Part shown: in pieces, positions 39,214 through 48,011 of the stretch
Position numbering within the stretch: the stretch's first letter is position 1
Layout of the letters: each line of letters begins with the position of its first letter
DNA from: CAVVZJ01 sp963752755
Lineage (GTDB): Bacteria > Planctomycetota > Planctomycetia > Isosphaerales > Isosphaeraceae
Assembly (NCBI GenBank): GCA_963752755.1
Contig: CAVVZJ010000004.1
Coordinates: 620,001 to 684,000, forward strand
DNA: 64,000 bases
Direction of reading: 5' to 3'
Made by a program: the position numbers and the translations under genes
Notes under the pieces: model-generated
Database searches by the model: none
Told to the model about the DNA's origin: nothing
The model's input: the letters and a program-made list of their open reading frames with translations, nothing else

Positions 39214-39609
39214 GTGGCCGTGCAGATGGAATTGGTCCGCATCATTATCAGTGATAACAACGAGCAACAAATCATTTACCTGAAAGAGGTCGATGGCGAG
39301 CGCACGTTCCCCATCGTCATCGGCTTCTTCGAGGCCACCAGCATCGACCGCCGCATCCGCGGCCAGACAACCCCCCGCCCCCTGACCCACGACCTCCTGG
39401 CCAGTACCATCGAGCTTCTCGGCGGCGAGCTTCAGGACATCTTCATTAGCGAGCTCCGCGAGCACACCTACTACGCCAAGCTCCGCATCCGCCACGAAGG
39501 CGAACTGATCGAAGTCGACAGCCGCCCCAGTGACGCCATCGCCGTCGCCGTGACCGTGGACGTTCCCATCTACGTCGCCGAGGAAGTCCTCGACGAGGTT
39601 GCCCAGTAA
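39214..39609 (+). CDS. Bifunctional nuclease (DUF151) family protein
   Basis: A 131-residue DUF151 protein. GTG 39214 (VAVQMELVRIIISDN) is chosen since family members begin with this motif; GTG 39220 and ATG 39226 are alternatives. Diagnostic segments are QQIIYLKEVDGERTFPIVIG, RPLTHDLLASTIELLGGEL and SRPSDAIAVAVTVDVPIYV. Related proteins in plants and Thermotoga have RNase and DNase activity; in bacteria the role is unclear. A hairpin overlaps its stop codon. Confidence 0.9.
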   Translation: MAVQMELVRIIISDNNEQQIIYLKEVDGERTFPIVIGFFEATSIDRRIRGQTTPRPLTHDLLASTIELLGGELQDIFISELREHTYYAKLRIRHEGELIEVDSRPSDAIAVAVTVDVPIYVAEEVLDEVAQ

Positions 39610-39640
39610 CCTCGCGCCGGTGGGGAGGTTACTGGGCAAC
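39598..39640. terminator. Hairpin at the DUF151 gene end, candidate terminator
   Basis: A perfect 16-bp inverted repeat (39598-39613 and 39625-39640) with an 11-base loop, containing the TAA stop codon (39607-39609) in its left arm. No T-tract follows, so if it terminates transcription it would be through structure alone. Confidence 0.5.
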
Positions 39641-39675
39641 CCCATCCCCCCGCCGGCCCGAGGCTCTCTTCTCCC

Positions 39676-39762
39676 GGAGGGATGCCGGAGTGGTTTATCG
39701 GGACGGTCTTGAAAACCGTTGTGCTCGCAAGAGTACCGTGGGTTCGAATCCCACTCCCTCCG
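39676..39762 (+). tRNA. tRNA-Ser (anticodon UGA)
   Basis: An 87-base class II tRNA. The acceptor stem GGAGGGA (39676-39682) pairs with TCCCTCC (39755-39761). The anticodon stem ACGGT / ACCGT encloses the loop CTTGAAA with anticodon TGA at 39710-39712. A long variable arm and the T-arm GTGGG-TTCGAAT-CCCAC follow. The 3' CCA is not encoded. The 3' half is the likely attachment site of the adjacent integrase-bearing island. Confidence 0.97.
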
Positions 39763-41042
39763 CTAAACGTCTGTGCAGAATCTCGCAGTGAGTCGCACGG
39801 GGAAGCGTTAATCGCCTCCCCGGCTTCGCTTTGGGGCGATTCGTTCCAGTGCCCGCGATTCCCCGCCGCTATCTGCTGTGCCGGATTCTGCGCCGCCGGT
39901 GCGCCGCTTTTCGCGCCGCCCGCCGCCCGGTCGAAGTGGTCCTCGGTCGTCTGGGCGTAGTGCTTCAGACTCACCTTGGCGTCGTGCCCCATCCACTGGG
40001 CGACGACGTGGACTGGGAACGACTCGAGTAACTCAGTCTCCCGGCTGGACCGCAGGTTGTGGAACAGCCGGGGCCAGGGCTCCAGGCCGGCCCGCCGCAC
40101 CAGCTTGTCGAAGGTCGTCCGCAGGTTGCAATTCCGTCAGCCGTTCGGCCCCTGCGCCTTCGTCAGGTGATCGCCCCCGACGACGTGCGTCTGGCCGGGC
40201 ACGGCCAGCTCGAAGGCCTCCTCCAAGAACGGCCGCAGCTCGGGGAACAGGGGGATCGTCCGGCTCCCCTTGCCGTCGTAGCGGTCGGTCTTCGGGCTCG
40301 GGACCGTGATCCGATTGCGCTCCCAATCGACGTGCCGCCACTCCAGCGAGAGCACCTCCGATGGGCAGCGCAGGCCGCCGAACCGGGCCAGGGCGATAAT
40401 CGTCCGCCAGGTCGGGCTCGCTTTATCCAGCAGCCGCCGTACCGTGCTCCGGTCGATGAAGCGTTGCCGGGCGCTGACGTTGGCCGTGGGGATCTTCACC
40501 TCCGCGAACGGGTTCTCGTCGATCAGCCTGTGCTTGCGGGCGACGTGCAGGAACGTCCGGGCGAACGACAGCCGCTTGGCCACGGTCGCCGGCGCCAGGC
40601 CCTGCGTCAGTAGCCAGGCCTTGAACTGGTCGCAGTCGCCCGGCGTGATGCTCCGCAGGGGCTTGTCCGCGCCGAAGAATGCGGTCAGGTTGCGGCAGGG
40701 CTGCTGCCAAACCTCCCGCGTCGCCGGCTTCACGTCGGGCCGGCTCAGGATGTAGGACCGCAGGAACTCGCCCAGCGCCACCCGGCTCGGGGCTTCGACG
40801 AGCCCGACGGCCGCCAGCTTGTCGCGGAGTGTCGGTCCGATCCCAGTCAGCCAGACAGCCGTATCCCGCGGGACGGGCTGGCCGCCGATCGTCGCGGCCA
40901 GCAGGGCCTCGACATGCCGGGTGATCGCCTCGGCGGACTTGCGGTCGCACTTGCCCAGACGGATCGCCTTCCGGCTGCCGTCGGGGGCCACGAACAGGAT
41001 GCGGCGCCGGCCGTTCGGATCGTTCGCGATGCTCGCCATCGT

Positions 41043-41447
41043 TCACTCCGCCTTTTTGTCGGGCTTGCGGCCCGGGGTGATCGTCCGTTGCAGGAACTCG
41101 CCCAGGGCGTCCAGGGCCGTCATCGAGAGGCCGCGGTGCCCGTTGGAGAACTGCGCCAGGGTGCTCTGGCTGAGGCCCGTCTCCCTGGCGATGCGGTAGC
41201 GCGTCAGGCCGGAGTCGTCGCGGAAGCGCGCGGCGAGCGTGCTCCTCCAGGAAGTCGCACCACGCCGCTGCCAGACGGGCCGCAAGGACCGGCGGCACCT
41301 GGTCGAGATGGTCGCCGAGGTGATGCCGGCCGTGGAGGCCGAGCGACTGGGTCGCGGGCACCCGGACGCCGGGTTCGTTTCGTCGCGACGGGGAACCGGG
41401 ACAGCCGACGTCGGGGAGGGAGGATGAGGTCGTCGAATCGACGCCAT
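41043..41447 (-). CDS. XRE-like DNA-binding protein, uncertain start
   Basis: The last 55-60 residues form a helix-turn-helix domain (LTRYRIARETGLSQSTLAQF, then GHRGLSMTALDALGEFL). The stop is three bases before the integrase start, so it is probably an excisionase or phage-like regulator in the same operon. The N-terminal 75 residues of this frame look like non-coding read-through (Arg/Pro-rich). The true start is unclear and a base may be missing; a better start could be near 41240, behind GGAGGAG. Confidence 0.45.
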   Translation of the reverse strand: MASIRRPHPPSPTSAVPVPRRDETNPASGCPRPSRSASTAGITSATISTRCRRSLRPVWQRRGATSWRSTLAARFRDDSGLTRYRIARETGLSQSTLAQFSNGHRGLSMTALDALGEFLQRTITPGRKPDKKAE

Positions 41448-41577
41448 CGACCCAGCTTGCCGACGGGTTCGTTTCGTCGCGGGGCGGGACGGCGGCTCGG
41501 GTTCGTTTTGTCACGGGAGGGTGCGCCCGTCGGGTTCGTTTTGCGCGGCGGAGCGGGGCGGTCGGGTTCGTTTCGCT
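41371..41577. repeat. Cluster of GGGTTCGTTTYG repeats
   Basis: Five copies of GGGTTCGTTT followed by C/T and G at 41371, 41465, 41499, 41532 and 41564; the last four are 34, 33 and 32 bases apart. The same motif occurs at 6051, and in reverse orientation (AAACGAACCC) at 47739 and 47761. Short repeats of this kind are dispersed in planctomycete genomes; the function is unknown. Confidence 0.6.
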
Positions 41578-42148
41578 CCGCCTCGTGCGCGGTGGGAGAA
41601 GGGTGGCGTGGCGGGAAGGACCGGGAGCGGAGCGGGTTGCCAAAGAGCGGGGACGAAAAACGGCAATTATAATTATAACACACAAATCGAGGGCGAGTCG
41701 GATGATTGATCGGGAAAGTTGATCGGGTGAGGTGGGATCGCTTTGCGGGTCGGGCGGGACGAGGGCGATGGGGGAGACGTGATGACCGGGAGCGAGGCCC
41801 TCCTTGGCGCGACCTGCAACGGCCGGTCAAGGACCTCACGGCGGACCTGAGGAAGCGGCTCGGGGAGCATCCGGAGAGTGACGCGAGGCAGAGGGCCGAT
41901 GCCGACGCGCCGGTCGAAGTGGGGGGAGGACGGCGCAGGCGTATGAGGTCTGGCGGGACGACGACCTGGAGCAGAGGGCGGTGGCGTGGGTGCTGGCGGG
42001 CAAGTCGTCTCATCCCGGCTCTTTCTTGCAGAACCCGTTCCGAGCGAGGAAACTTGTTGGGTCGGTTGGGATGATCCGTCTGGACAGTCGTGGTTTTCCA
42101 CGACTTTTCGGTCGCCTACAAACAGGTTAGGCGCCGGGGTGTTTTTCG
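41448..42148. other. Non-coding stretch with GGGTTCGTTTYG repeats
   Basis: About 700 bases without a convincing gene. The first part holds a short motif repeated at 41465, 41499, 41532 and 41564 (and at 41371 just outside). Bases 41670-41690 are A/T-rich. Near 41935-42060 a frame (EVWRDDDLEQRAVAWVLAGK) looks like a coding remnant I cannot assign. A 54-codon frame at 42149-42313 starts MTTDSIREAIALLQYQL and is cut by the IS1595 left end. Confidence 0.45.
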
Positions 42149-42304
42149 ATGACGACTGACAGCATCCGAGAAGCGATCGCTCTGTTGCAGTACCAGCTCG
42201 ACAGCGCCGTCCTCCCAACGAGCGGCGGCGTGGGCAGTTGCGCGCTGGTTGGGAGGATGCCACAAAGCGAGGCGAAATCTACTCCGCCGAAACCTTGGAG
42301 CGGT

Positions 42305-43350
42305 GGCTCATGATGGCCAAGTGGTGGGCAGCCAGTTTACCGCAGCCGACCGGGGCGTGATACTCGGAGAGGGACAACCGAGCGGATCGGCACCGGAGGC
42401 GGCCGTGGATTTCCCGATCACCGACCTGATGGACGAGGACGCCTGCTACGCCAAGCTGGTCGGGTGGCTGCACCCCGACGGGTTCGCCTGCCCGCGGTGC
42501 CATGAGGGCGACCGCATGGCCGTCCACCGCCGCAGGCGCCCCCCGGTCCTGGACTACCGCTGCGGCCACTGCGGGCGGGTGTTCAACGCCTTCACGGACA
42601 CGGCCCTCCACGGGGTCAAGCGGGGGCCCGTCGCGATGCTCCTGATCGTTCGCGGGATCGCCCAGGGGGTCCCCACCGCGCAACTCGCCCGTGAGCTGGA
42701 GTGCGACCGCTCGGAGTTGTTGAACTTGAGGCATCGGCTCCAGGACCTGGCCTTCCTGAACCGCGACCGGATGCCGCCGGATGACGAGGTCCTGGAGGCC
42801 GACGAGGCCTACCAGAACGCGGGGGAAAAAAGGTGTCCCGCACCTCGACCCGGAAGATCCGCCGCGTCGGCGGGCGAACAAGGCCCGCGGCCACGGCACG
42901 TGGGAGAACGACCGACCTCCGGTGTGCGGGGTGGTCGGCCGCGAGAGCGGTACGCTCCGGCTGACCGTGACCGAGCGGTCCGACGGTGAGACGTTGCAGC
43001 GGGTCGTGAGGCGGGCGACCTGGCCGATGGTGGCGGTCAACACCGACGAATGGCAGGGGTACAACGGCCTGCCCGGGATGGGGCGGTCCCGGTCGACGGT
43101 GTGCCACGCCGAGCGGGAGTGGGCGCGGGACGACGACGGTGACGGCGTCCGCGAGGTCCACGTCAACACGCTGGAAGGGCTGTGGACGGGGATGCGGAAC
43201 TTCCTCAGGACATTCCGGGGCGTGAGCAAGAAGTACCTGTACCAGTACGTGGCCCTGTTCGAGTGGGGTTACAACGTCAAGCGGGCGACGCCGGGGTTCC
43301 TGTGGGCCATCCTCGGGGTGAGGTCCGCCACCACCTGACCTACATGAGCC
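42305..43350. mobile_element. IS1595-family insertion sequence
   Basis: The ends carry imperfect inverted repeats: GGCTCATG at 42305-42312 and its complement CATGAGCC at 43343-43350, continuing with further matches (GG.CA.GTGGTGG). The element is about 1,046 bp and encodes one transposase (42405-43338). No 8-bp target duplication is found: the bases outside the ends differ, and the left flank is a small frame while the right flank is a helicase tail. Either the ends are misplaced or a deletion followed insertion. Confidence 0.65.
42405..43338 (+). pseudogene. IS1595-family transposase, frameshifted at an A6 run
   Basis: GTG 42405 (GGAGG five bases upstream) starts DFPITDLMDEDACYAKLV. A zinc ribbon (CPRCHEGD, CGHCGRVF) is followed by FTDTALHG and the catalytic EADEAYQNAGEK. 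At the A6 run near 42830 the frame must shift by one base (one A too many) to continue as GVPHLDPEDPPRRRANK. Then the rest of the ISXO2-like domain follows with NTDEWQGYNGL and HVNTLEGLWTGMRNFLR. Without the shift translation ends soon after. It is either inactivated or an A-run miscall; slippage at A6 is possible but not evident. Confidence 0.75.
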
Positions 43351-43351
43351 A

Positions 43352-43582
43352 AATGAGATTATCCGGGGCCTCAACTGCCCGGAGAATTTCATCCTCGCGA
43401 TCGTCGAGGTAAACTGGGACGGCCCGTCGGTGCCCCGCTACGTCCGCCGCCCGTTCGGCAAGGAACCGGACTTCGGGGTCACGAGCGTCAACTACAAGCT
43501 CTCCGAACTCCTGCGCGTGTGGAACCCCCCGCCTGAACGCCGGCGCGACCTCCTCATCGAACCCCGACGATCGGCGACGACC
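43352..43582 (+). pseudogene. C-terminal remnant of a DUF3883 helicase-type protein
   Basis: The open frame encodes ENFILAIVEVNWDGPSVPRY and FGKEPDFGVTSVNYKLSELL, the pattern of a DUF3883 C-terminal domain as found at the end of large SNF2/DEAD helicases in defence islands. The upstream part is missing: the IS1595 element ends immediately before. No stop separates it from the methyltransferase start at 43583 (the frame runs through), so the original end is unclear. Confidence 0.55.
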
Positions 43583-44980
43583 ATGCCCACGACCCGAACC
43601 CGCAAGAAGCTCATCGAGGTCTCCCTGCCGCTGGAGGCGATCAACCGCGAATCGGCCCGCGAGAAGTCGATCCGGCATGGGCATCCCTCGACGTTGCACC
43701 TGTGGTGGGCCAGGCGGCCGCTGGCGGCGTGTCGGGCGGTGCTGTTCGCGTCGCTGGTGGACGACCCGGACAGCGACCCCGACGCCGACAAACTCTCGGG
43801 CGAGGCCCGCGAGCACTGGGTCGGCGAGGAGCGGCGGAGGCTGCACGGGCTGATCGAGGAACTGGTCCGGTGGGAGAACTCGAACAACCCCGACGTGCTC
43901 AACCGGGCGCGGGCCGAGATCGCCCGCTGCGTCGCCTCGGCGAAGATCGAGGCCGGGGCGTGGACCGCCGAGACGCCGGCGGGCGGCGGGGCGACGGCCG
44001 GGCAGGTGTGCGGCCGCAAGGCCCGGCCCGAGGCGGTCAACGCCGTGCTCGCCGAGCACGCCCCGCCGGTCTATGACCCCTTCTGCGGCGGCGGCTCGAT
44101 CCCCCTGGAGGCCCAGCGCCTCGGGCTGCGGGCCTTCGCCAGCGACCTCAACCCCGTCCCCGTCCTGATCACGAAGGCCCTCATCGAAATCCCGTCGAAG
44201 TTCGCCGGGATGCCGCCGGTCAACCCCGAGTCGCGGCGGCAGCAGACGAAGCACGCCGACTGGTCGGGCGCGAAGGGGCTGGCCGAGGACGTCCGCTATT
44301 ACGGCCGCTGGATGCGCGACGAGGCCGAGAAGCGGATCGGCCACCTGTACCCGAAGGTGAAGATCACGCCCGAGATGGCCGAGGGACGGCCGGACCTGGA
44401 GCCCTACATCGGGCAGAAGCTAACGGTCATCGCGTGGTTGTGGGCGCGGACGGTGGCGAGCCCGAATCCGGCGGCGAATGGGCGCATGTGCCACTGGTGC
44501 GGTCGTTCTGGTTGAGCACCAAGAAGGGTAAGGAGGCGTGGATCGAACCCGTCGTGGACGGGGCGACCATGACGTATCGGTTCGAGGTGCGAATGGGTCG
44601 GGGTCAGCCACGCGATGGGACCATCGGACGCGGCCGCGACATCTGCTTGCTTACAAACACGCCGATCGGACGCGACTATATCAGGGCTGAGGGAAGAGTC
44701 GGTCGCTTGGGCACACGGCTGATGGCGATTGTGGCTGAGGGCAACAGCGGTCGTCTCTACCTCTCGCCCCAGCCACGACACGAGACCATCGCCTCGCAAG
44801 CCATGCCCGAATGGAGACCGACGACGGAGATCCCGAACACCCGATACACGACGCCGGTCATCTATGGTATGACCACCCACGCCGACCTTTTCACTCCTCG
44901 CCAACTCGTCGCCCTGACGACCTTCAGCGACCTGGTGGCCGAGGCCCAGGAGAAGGTTCGGGACGATGCCCGCAAGGCCG

Positions 44981-45042
44981 TTGTGGTGCAGGCTTCCAGC
45001 CTGCCTCCTCCAGCAGGAGCAGGCTGGAAGCCTGCACCACAA
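44981..45042. repeat. REP palindrome 1 within the methyltransferase
   Basis: A perfect 24-bp inverted repeat (44981-45004 and 45019-45042) with a 14-base loop; the arms hold TGGTGCAGGCTTCCAGCC. It is translated in frame as QASSLPPPAGAGWKPAPQ within the methylase. Confidence 0.85.
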
Positions 45043-45045
45043 CGG

Positions 45046-45599
45046 GAGTTCAATGACCCTCGCGAAACACCGCTCGCCCCGATCCGTTCACGAGGACATC
45101 TGCCCCACCTGGAAAAGGAAGGTGGGACCTACTTCGTCACCTTCCGCCTGGCCGATGCTGTCCGACCGACCCGGACCGTCTCGCCCAATCGACGGGCTAT
45201 TGACCCCGCGACGGTCACCGAGCAGGCCGAGCCGCCTTTGACGCTCGGCTCATGTATCCTCCGTCGGCCCGAGGTTGCCGACCTGGTCCAATCCGCCCTC
45301 CGCCACTTCGACGGCCAACGCTACCGGCTCGATGCCTGGTGCGTCATGCCGAATCACGTCCACGTTGTCTTCGCACCGCACGCGGAATGGTCGCTGTCGC
45401 GCATCTTGCACTCCTGGAAGTCGTACACCGCGAACCAGATCAACGCGGTGCTCGGCACGACAGGCACCATCTGGGAAAGCGAGTCGTTCGACCATCTGAT
45501 CCGCACCCCGGACGATTGGCAGAAGTTTATCACTTACACCGAGTCCAACCCCGTCAAGGCTGGCCTCTGCGATCGCCCCGAGCACTGGCCCTTCAGCAG
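45046..45599 (+). mobile_element. RAYT (REP-associated tyrosine transposase) domain in frame with the methyltransferase
   Basis: Between the two palindromes lies a Y1-transposase-like domain of about 185 residues: RSRGHLPHLEKEGGTYFVTF, then WCVMPNHVHVVF with the HUH histidines and FITYTESNPVKAGLC with the catalytic tyrosine. It matches REP-associated tyrosine transposases of the IS200/IS605 superfamily. It is flanked by palindromes at 44981-45042 and 45600-45664, as stand-alone RAYT genes are. It lacks its own in-frame start codon before the core and has no stop, so it would only be made as part of the methylase. Confidence 0.85.
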
Positions 45600-45664
45600 T
45601 TGTGGTGCAGGCTTCCAGCCTGCCCAGGAAGACCGGGAAGGCAGGCAAGATGCCTGCACCACAA
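45600..45664. repeat. REP palindrome 2 within the methyltransferase
   Basis: The left arm (45600-45624) equals that of palindromes 1 and 3; the right arm (45640-45664) is a variant with a GCATCTTGCC centre instead of GCTTCCAGCC reversed, so the hairpin is imperfect. It is translated as CGAGFQPAQEDREGRQDACT. Confidence 0.75.
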
Positions 45665-46279
45665 GGGCTCAGGATTACGCGGATGTTGTGGCTACCTACC
45701 TGGCGTGCTGCGTCAGTGTCACGAGTGATGATTTATCCTCCATCGTCACCTGGCGTTCCGGACACGGCACCGGAGCGACCCGTTCGACGTTCGCCCGCCA
45801 GGCGCTGCCGATGGTCTGGGATTTCGCGGAAACCAACCCGTTCGCAAATGCTACGGGCGATCTCCGATCGGCCTGCGACGCGGTGGCCAAGGTCATCAAT
45901 TGCATACCCATGGGAACAAGGGGTGATGTCCGACTGTCCGATGCGGCTCACGACCGTTTCTCATCCAATCTCTGCATCTCCACCGATCCCCCCTATTACG
46001 ACAACGTTCCCTACGCCGACCTTTCCGACTTCTTTTATATCTGGCTCCGCCGGTCGCTCGGGAAGATCTACCCCGACCTCTTTGGCACTGTCCTCGTCCC
46101 CAAGACGCAGGAACTCGTTGCCGACCCCTTCCGCCACGGCGGCCGAGATGCCTCGCGCCGGTTCTTCGAAGAGGGGATGGGTCGCGACTTCGCGAACATC
46201 CGGGCCGCCGCTCATCCCGACATCCCGACGACCGTCTTCTACGCCTTCAAGCAGTCCGAGGATGACACCGACGACGACC

Positions 46280-46341
46280 TTGTGGTGCAGGCTTCCAGCC
46301 TGCCTCTTCAGGCTGAGGCAGGCTGGAAGCCTGCACCACAA
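46280..46341. repeat. REP palindrome 3 within the methyltransferase
   Basis: A perfect 25-bp inverted repeat (46280-46304 and 46317-46341) with the same arms as palindrome 1 and a 12-base loop. It is translated as LVVQASSLPLQAEAGWKPAP between QSEDDTDDD and TGWETMLQGM of the methylase. Confidence 0.85.
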
Positions 46342-47419
46342 CGGGCTTCGACGGGCTGGGAGACGATGCTTCAAGGAATGATCGACTCGGGCATGCAGGT
46401 GACGGGAACCTGGCCCATGCGAACCGAACGCGGCGCAAGGACCCGGAGCCTCGAAAGCAACGCCCTCGCCTCCTCGATCGTGCTCGTCTGCCATCCTCGC
46501 CTCGACGACGCCCCGACCGCCTCCCGCCGCGAGTTCCTCACCACCCTGAAGCGCGAGCTTCCCGACGCCCTCCGCGCCCTCCAGCACGGCAACATCGCCC
46601 CGGTGGACCTGGCCCAGGCGTCGATCGGACCCGGCATGGCGGTCTTCTCGCGGTACGCGAAGGTCGTCGAGTCGGACGGCTCGCGGATGGGCGTCCGCAC
46701 GGCGCTGCAACTGATCAACCAAGCCCTCGACGAGGTCCTCTCCGAGCAGGAGGGCGAGTTCGACGCCGACACCCGCTGGGCGATCGCCTGGTTCGAGCAG
46801 TCCGGCAGCGACGAGGGGCCGTTCGGCACGGCCGACGTCCTGTCGCGGGCCAAGAACACCTCGGTGGAGGGCCTCAAGGAGGCCGGCCTCGTCGCCTCGC
46901 GGGCCGGCAAGGTCCGCCTGCTCCGCCGCGACGAGCTGCCCGCCGACTGGGACCCGGCCACCGACCGCCGCTGACCGTCTGGGAAGTCACCCAGCACCTG
47001 ATCCACGCCCTCGACCAGCACGGCGAGGCCGGCGCCGCCGCCTTGCTCCGCCGGGTCGGCGACCAGGGCGAGATCGCCCGCGACCTGGCCTACCGCCTCT
47101 ACACCACCTGCGAGCGCAAGAAGTGGGCCCAGGACGCCCTCGCCTACAACAGCCTCGTCATCGCCTGGCCCCAAATCAGCCGCCTCGCCGCCTCCCGCCC
47201 CGAGGCCGCCGACCGCCAGTCCGAGCTGTTCTGACCCGCCGACCTCCTTTTCTTCCCCTTTTCCCAACTTCGTGCGATAGCCGAGCCCGTTTTCTTCGAA
47301 GATAAGATGTTGACGTCCACCAATCCATCTCTCGCCTCCCAACTCCGATCGACCCCGACGCGATGACCTCGACCTCCGTTCCCACGCCGACGCGAACCCT
47401 CCCCGAGCCTCCCCCGTCC

Positions 47420-47502
47420 GGGTGGCATGCCCACGTCTTCGTGGGCATGTCCGACGCGACGCCCCCCGTCCCCATGCCCACGAAGACGTGGGCATGCCAC
47501 CC
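47420..47502. repeat. REP-like palindrome
   Basis: A perfect 30-bp inverted repeat (47420-47449 and 47473-47502) with a 23-base loop. Each arm itself contains a smaller palindrome (CATGCCCACG...CGTGGGCATG), so the sequence can fold in several ways. Confidence 0.75.
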
Positions 47503-47540
47503 TATCGAACCCGCGCCCGCCCCACCGCCTCGCGTCCCCT

Positions 47541-47890
47541 CACGCCGAACGAACTTCACAATAGGCAATCTGGCTCCCGTAACTTCCCGGCAAAGAACCA
47601 CTTGCGCCACGACACTTTGCCATGCAGAGCGCGTCCCCCTGGCGTCCCTCCCCCATCCCCGGCGCGTCCCCGGCGCCTCCTCACCGCGTCCCGACCGTGT
47701 CCCCCATCCCGCTCGAAGCCTCGTCGCGACGCCGCGCCAAACGAACCCACCGTCCCCACGAAACGAACCCGAGCCCGTCGCGACGGCGACGCTCGCCCCG
47801 ACCGTCCCGGCACGCCGAACGAACTTCACAACAGGCAACTTCCCTTCCGCAATCCTCGTTCAACACGTCATTTGCGCCACAACACTTTGC
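47541..47890. repeat. Pair of 80-bp direct repeats
   Basis: 47541-47620 and 47811-47890 are equal in length and share CGCCGAACGAACTTCACAA at the start and TTGCGCCAC.ACACTTTGC at the end, with a diverged middle. They are 270 bases apart. Function unknown. Confidence 0.65.
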
Positions 47891-48011
47891 GGCGCAGGCG
47901 CGTCCCCGGCGCGTCTCCCCGGCATCACCTGCGCGTCCCCGGCGCATCCTCGCGGCGCCTCGGTCGCGCCCTCCGCTCGTCGCCGGACGAACCCCACGGG
48001 AGGCCCCACTG

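Larger units (their letters stand above)
39570..41039 (-). pseudogene. Tyrosine site-specific integrase interrupted by an in-frame TGA
   Basis: A tyrosine recombinase starting at ATG 41039. The catalytic residues are visible: R in ARFGGLRCPSEVLSLEW, H-x-x-R in LFHNLRSS, H/W in VVAQWMGHD and the tyrosine in SLKHYAQTT. A TGA at 40137-40139 interrupts the frame between KAQGPNG and RNCNLRTTFDK, but both sides are in the same frame, so it is a nonsense mutation, not a frameshift. The C-terminus reads on antisense through the whole tRNA-Ser gene to 39570; the natural end lies earlier. Its position beside the tRNA marks the left edge of the island. A small XRE-like gene precedes it. Confidence 0.8.
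43583..47234 (+). pseudogene. DUF1156-type adenine-specific DNA methyltransferase, frameshifted and carrying REP/RAYT insertions
   Basis: ATG 43583 starts MPTTRTRKKLIEVSLPLEAI, the DUF1156 domain (HGHPSTLHLWWARRPLAACR). The SAM-binding motif is DPFCGGGSIPLEAQRLG and the catalytic motif STDPPYYDNVPYADLSDFF. The C-terminus WEVTQHLIHALDQHG ... AYNSLVIAW is typical. Two single-base deletions break the frame, near 44490 (a G lost, AANG/AHVPLV) and near 46972 (DRR/LTVW). Inserted sequences stay in frame: a REP palindrome, a RAYT transposase domain and a second palindrome (44981-45664), and a third palindrome (46280-46341), each in a loop between conserved blocks. Such methylases partner helicases and DUF499 ATPases in defence modules. 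Confidence 0.8.
47235..48011. other. Repeat-rich stretch between methyltransferase and Uma2 gene
   Basis: No gene is supported in 777 bases. It holds a perfect 30-bp palindrome (47420-47502), two related 80-bp direct repeats (47541-47620 and 47811-47890), two AAACGAACCC motifs (47739, 47761) and a run of CGTCCCCGGCGC-type sequences (about 47655-47670 and 47900-47950). Confidence 0.55.

Noticed and set aside
39676..39762. Protein-coding reading (SGIRTHG-type peptide) across the tRNA gene
   Set aside because: It is the antisense translation of tRNA-Ser, a well-known artefact.
40137..40139. TGA in the integrase as selenocysteine or programmed read-through
   Set aside because: No selenocysteine insertion element or stimulatory structure is visible, and integrases do not use selenocysteine.
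47420..47502. CRISPR array
   Set aside because: The repeats here and at 41371-41577 are too few or too short, and lack spacers of uniform length; no cas gene is present.
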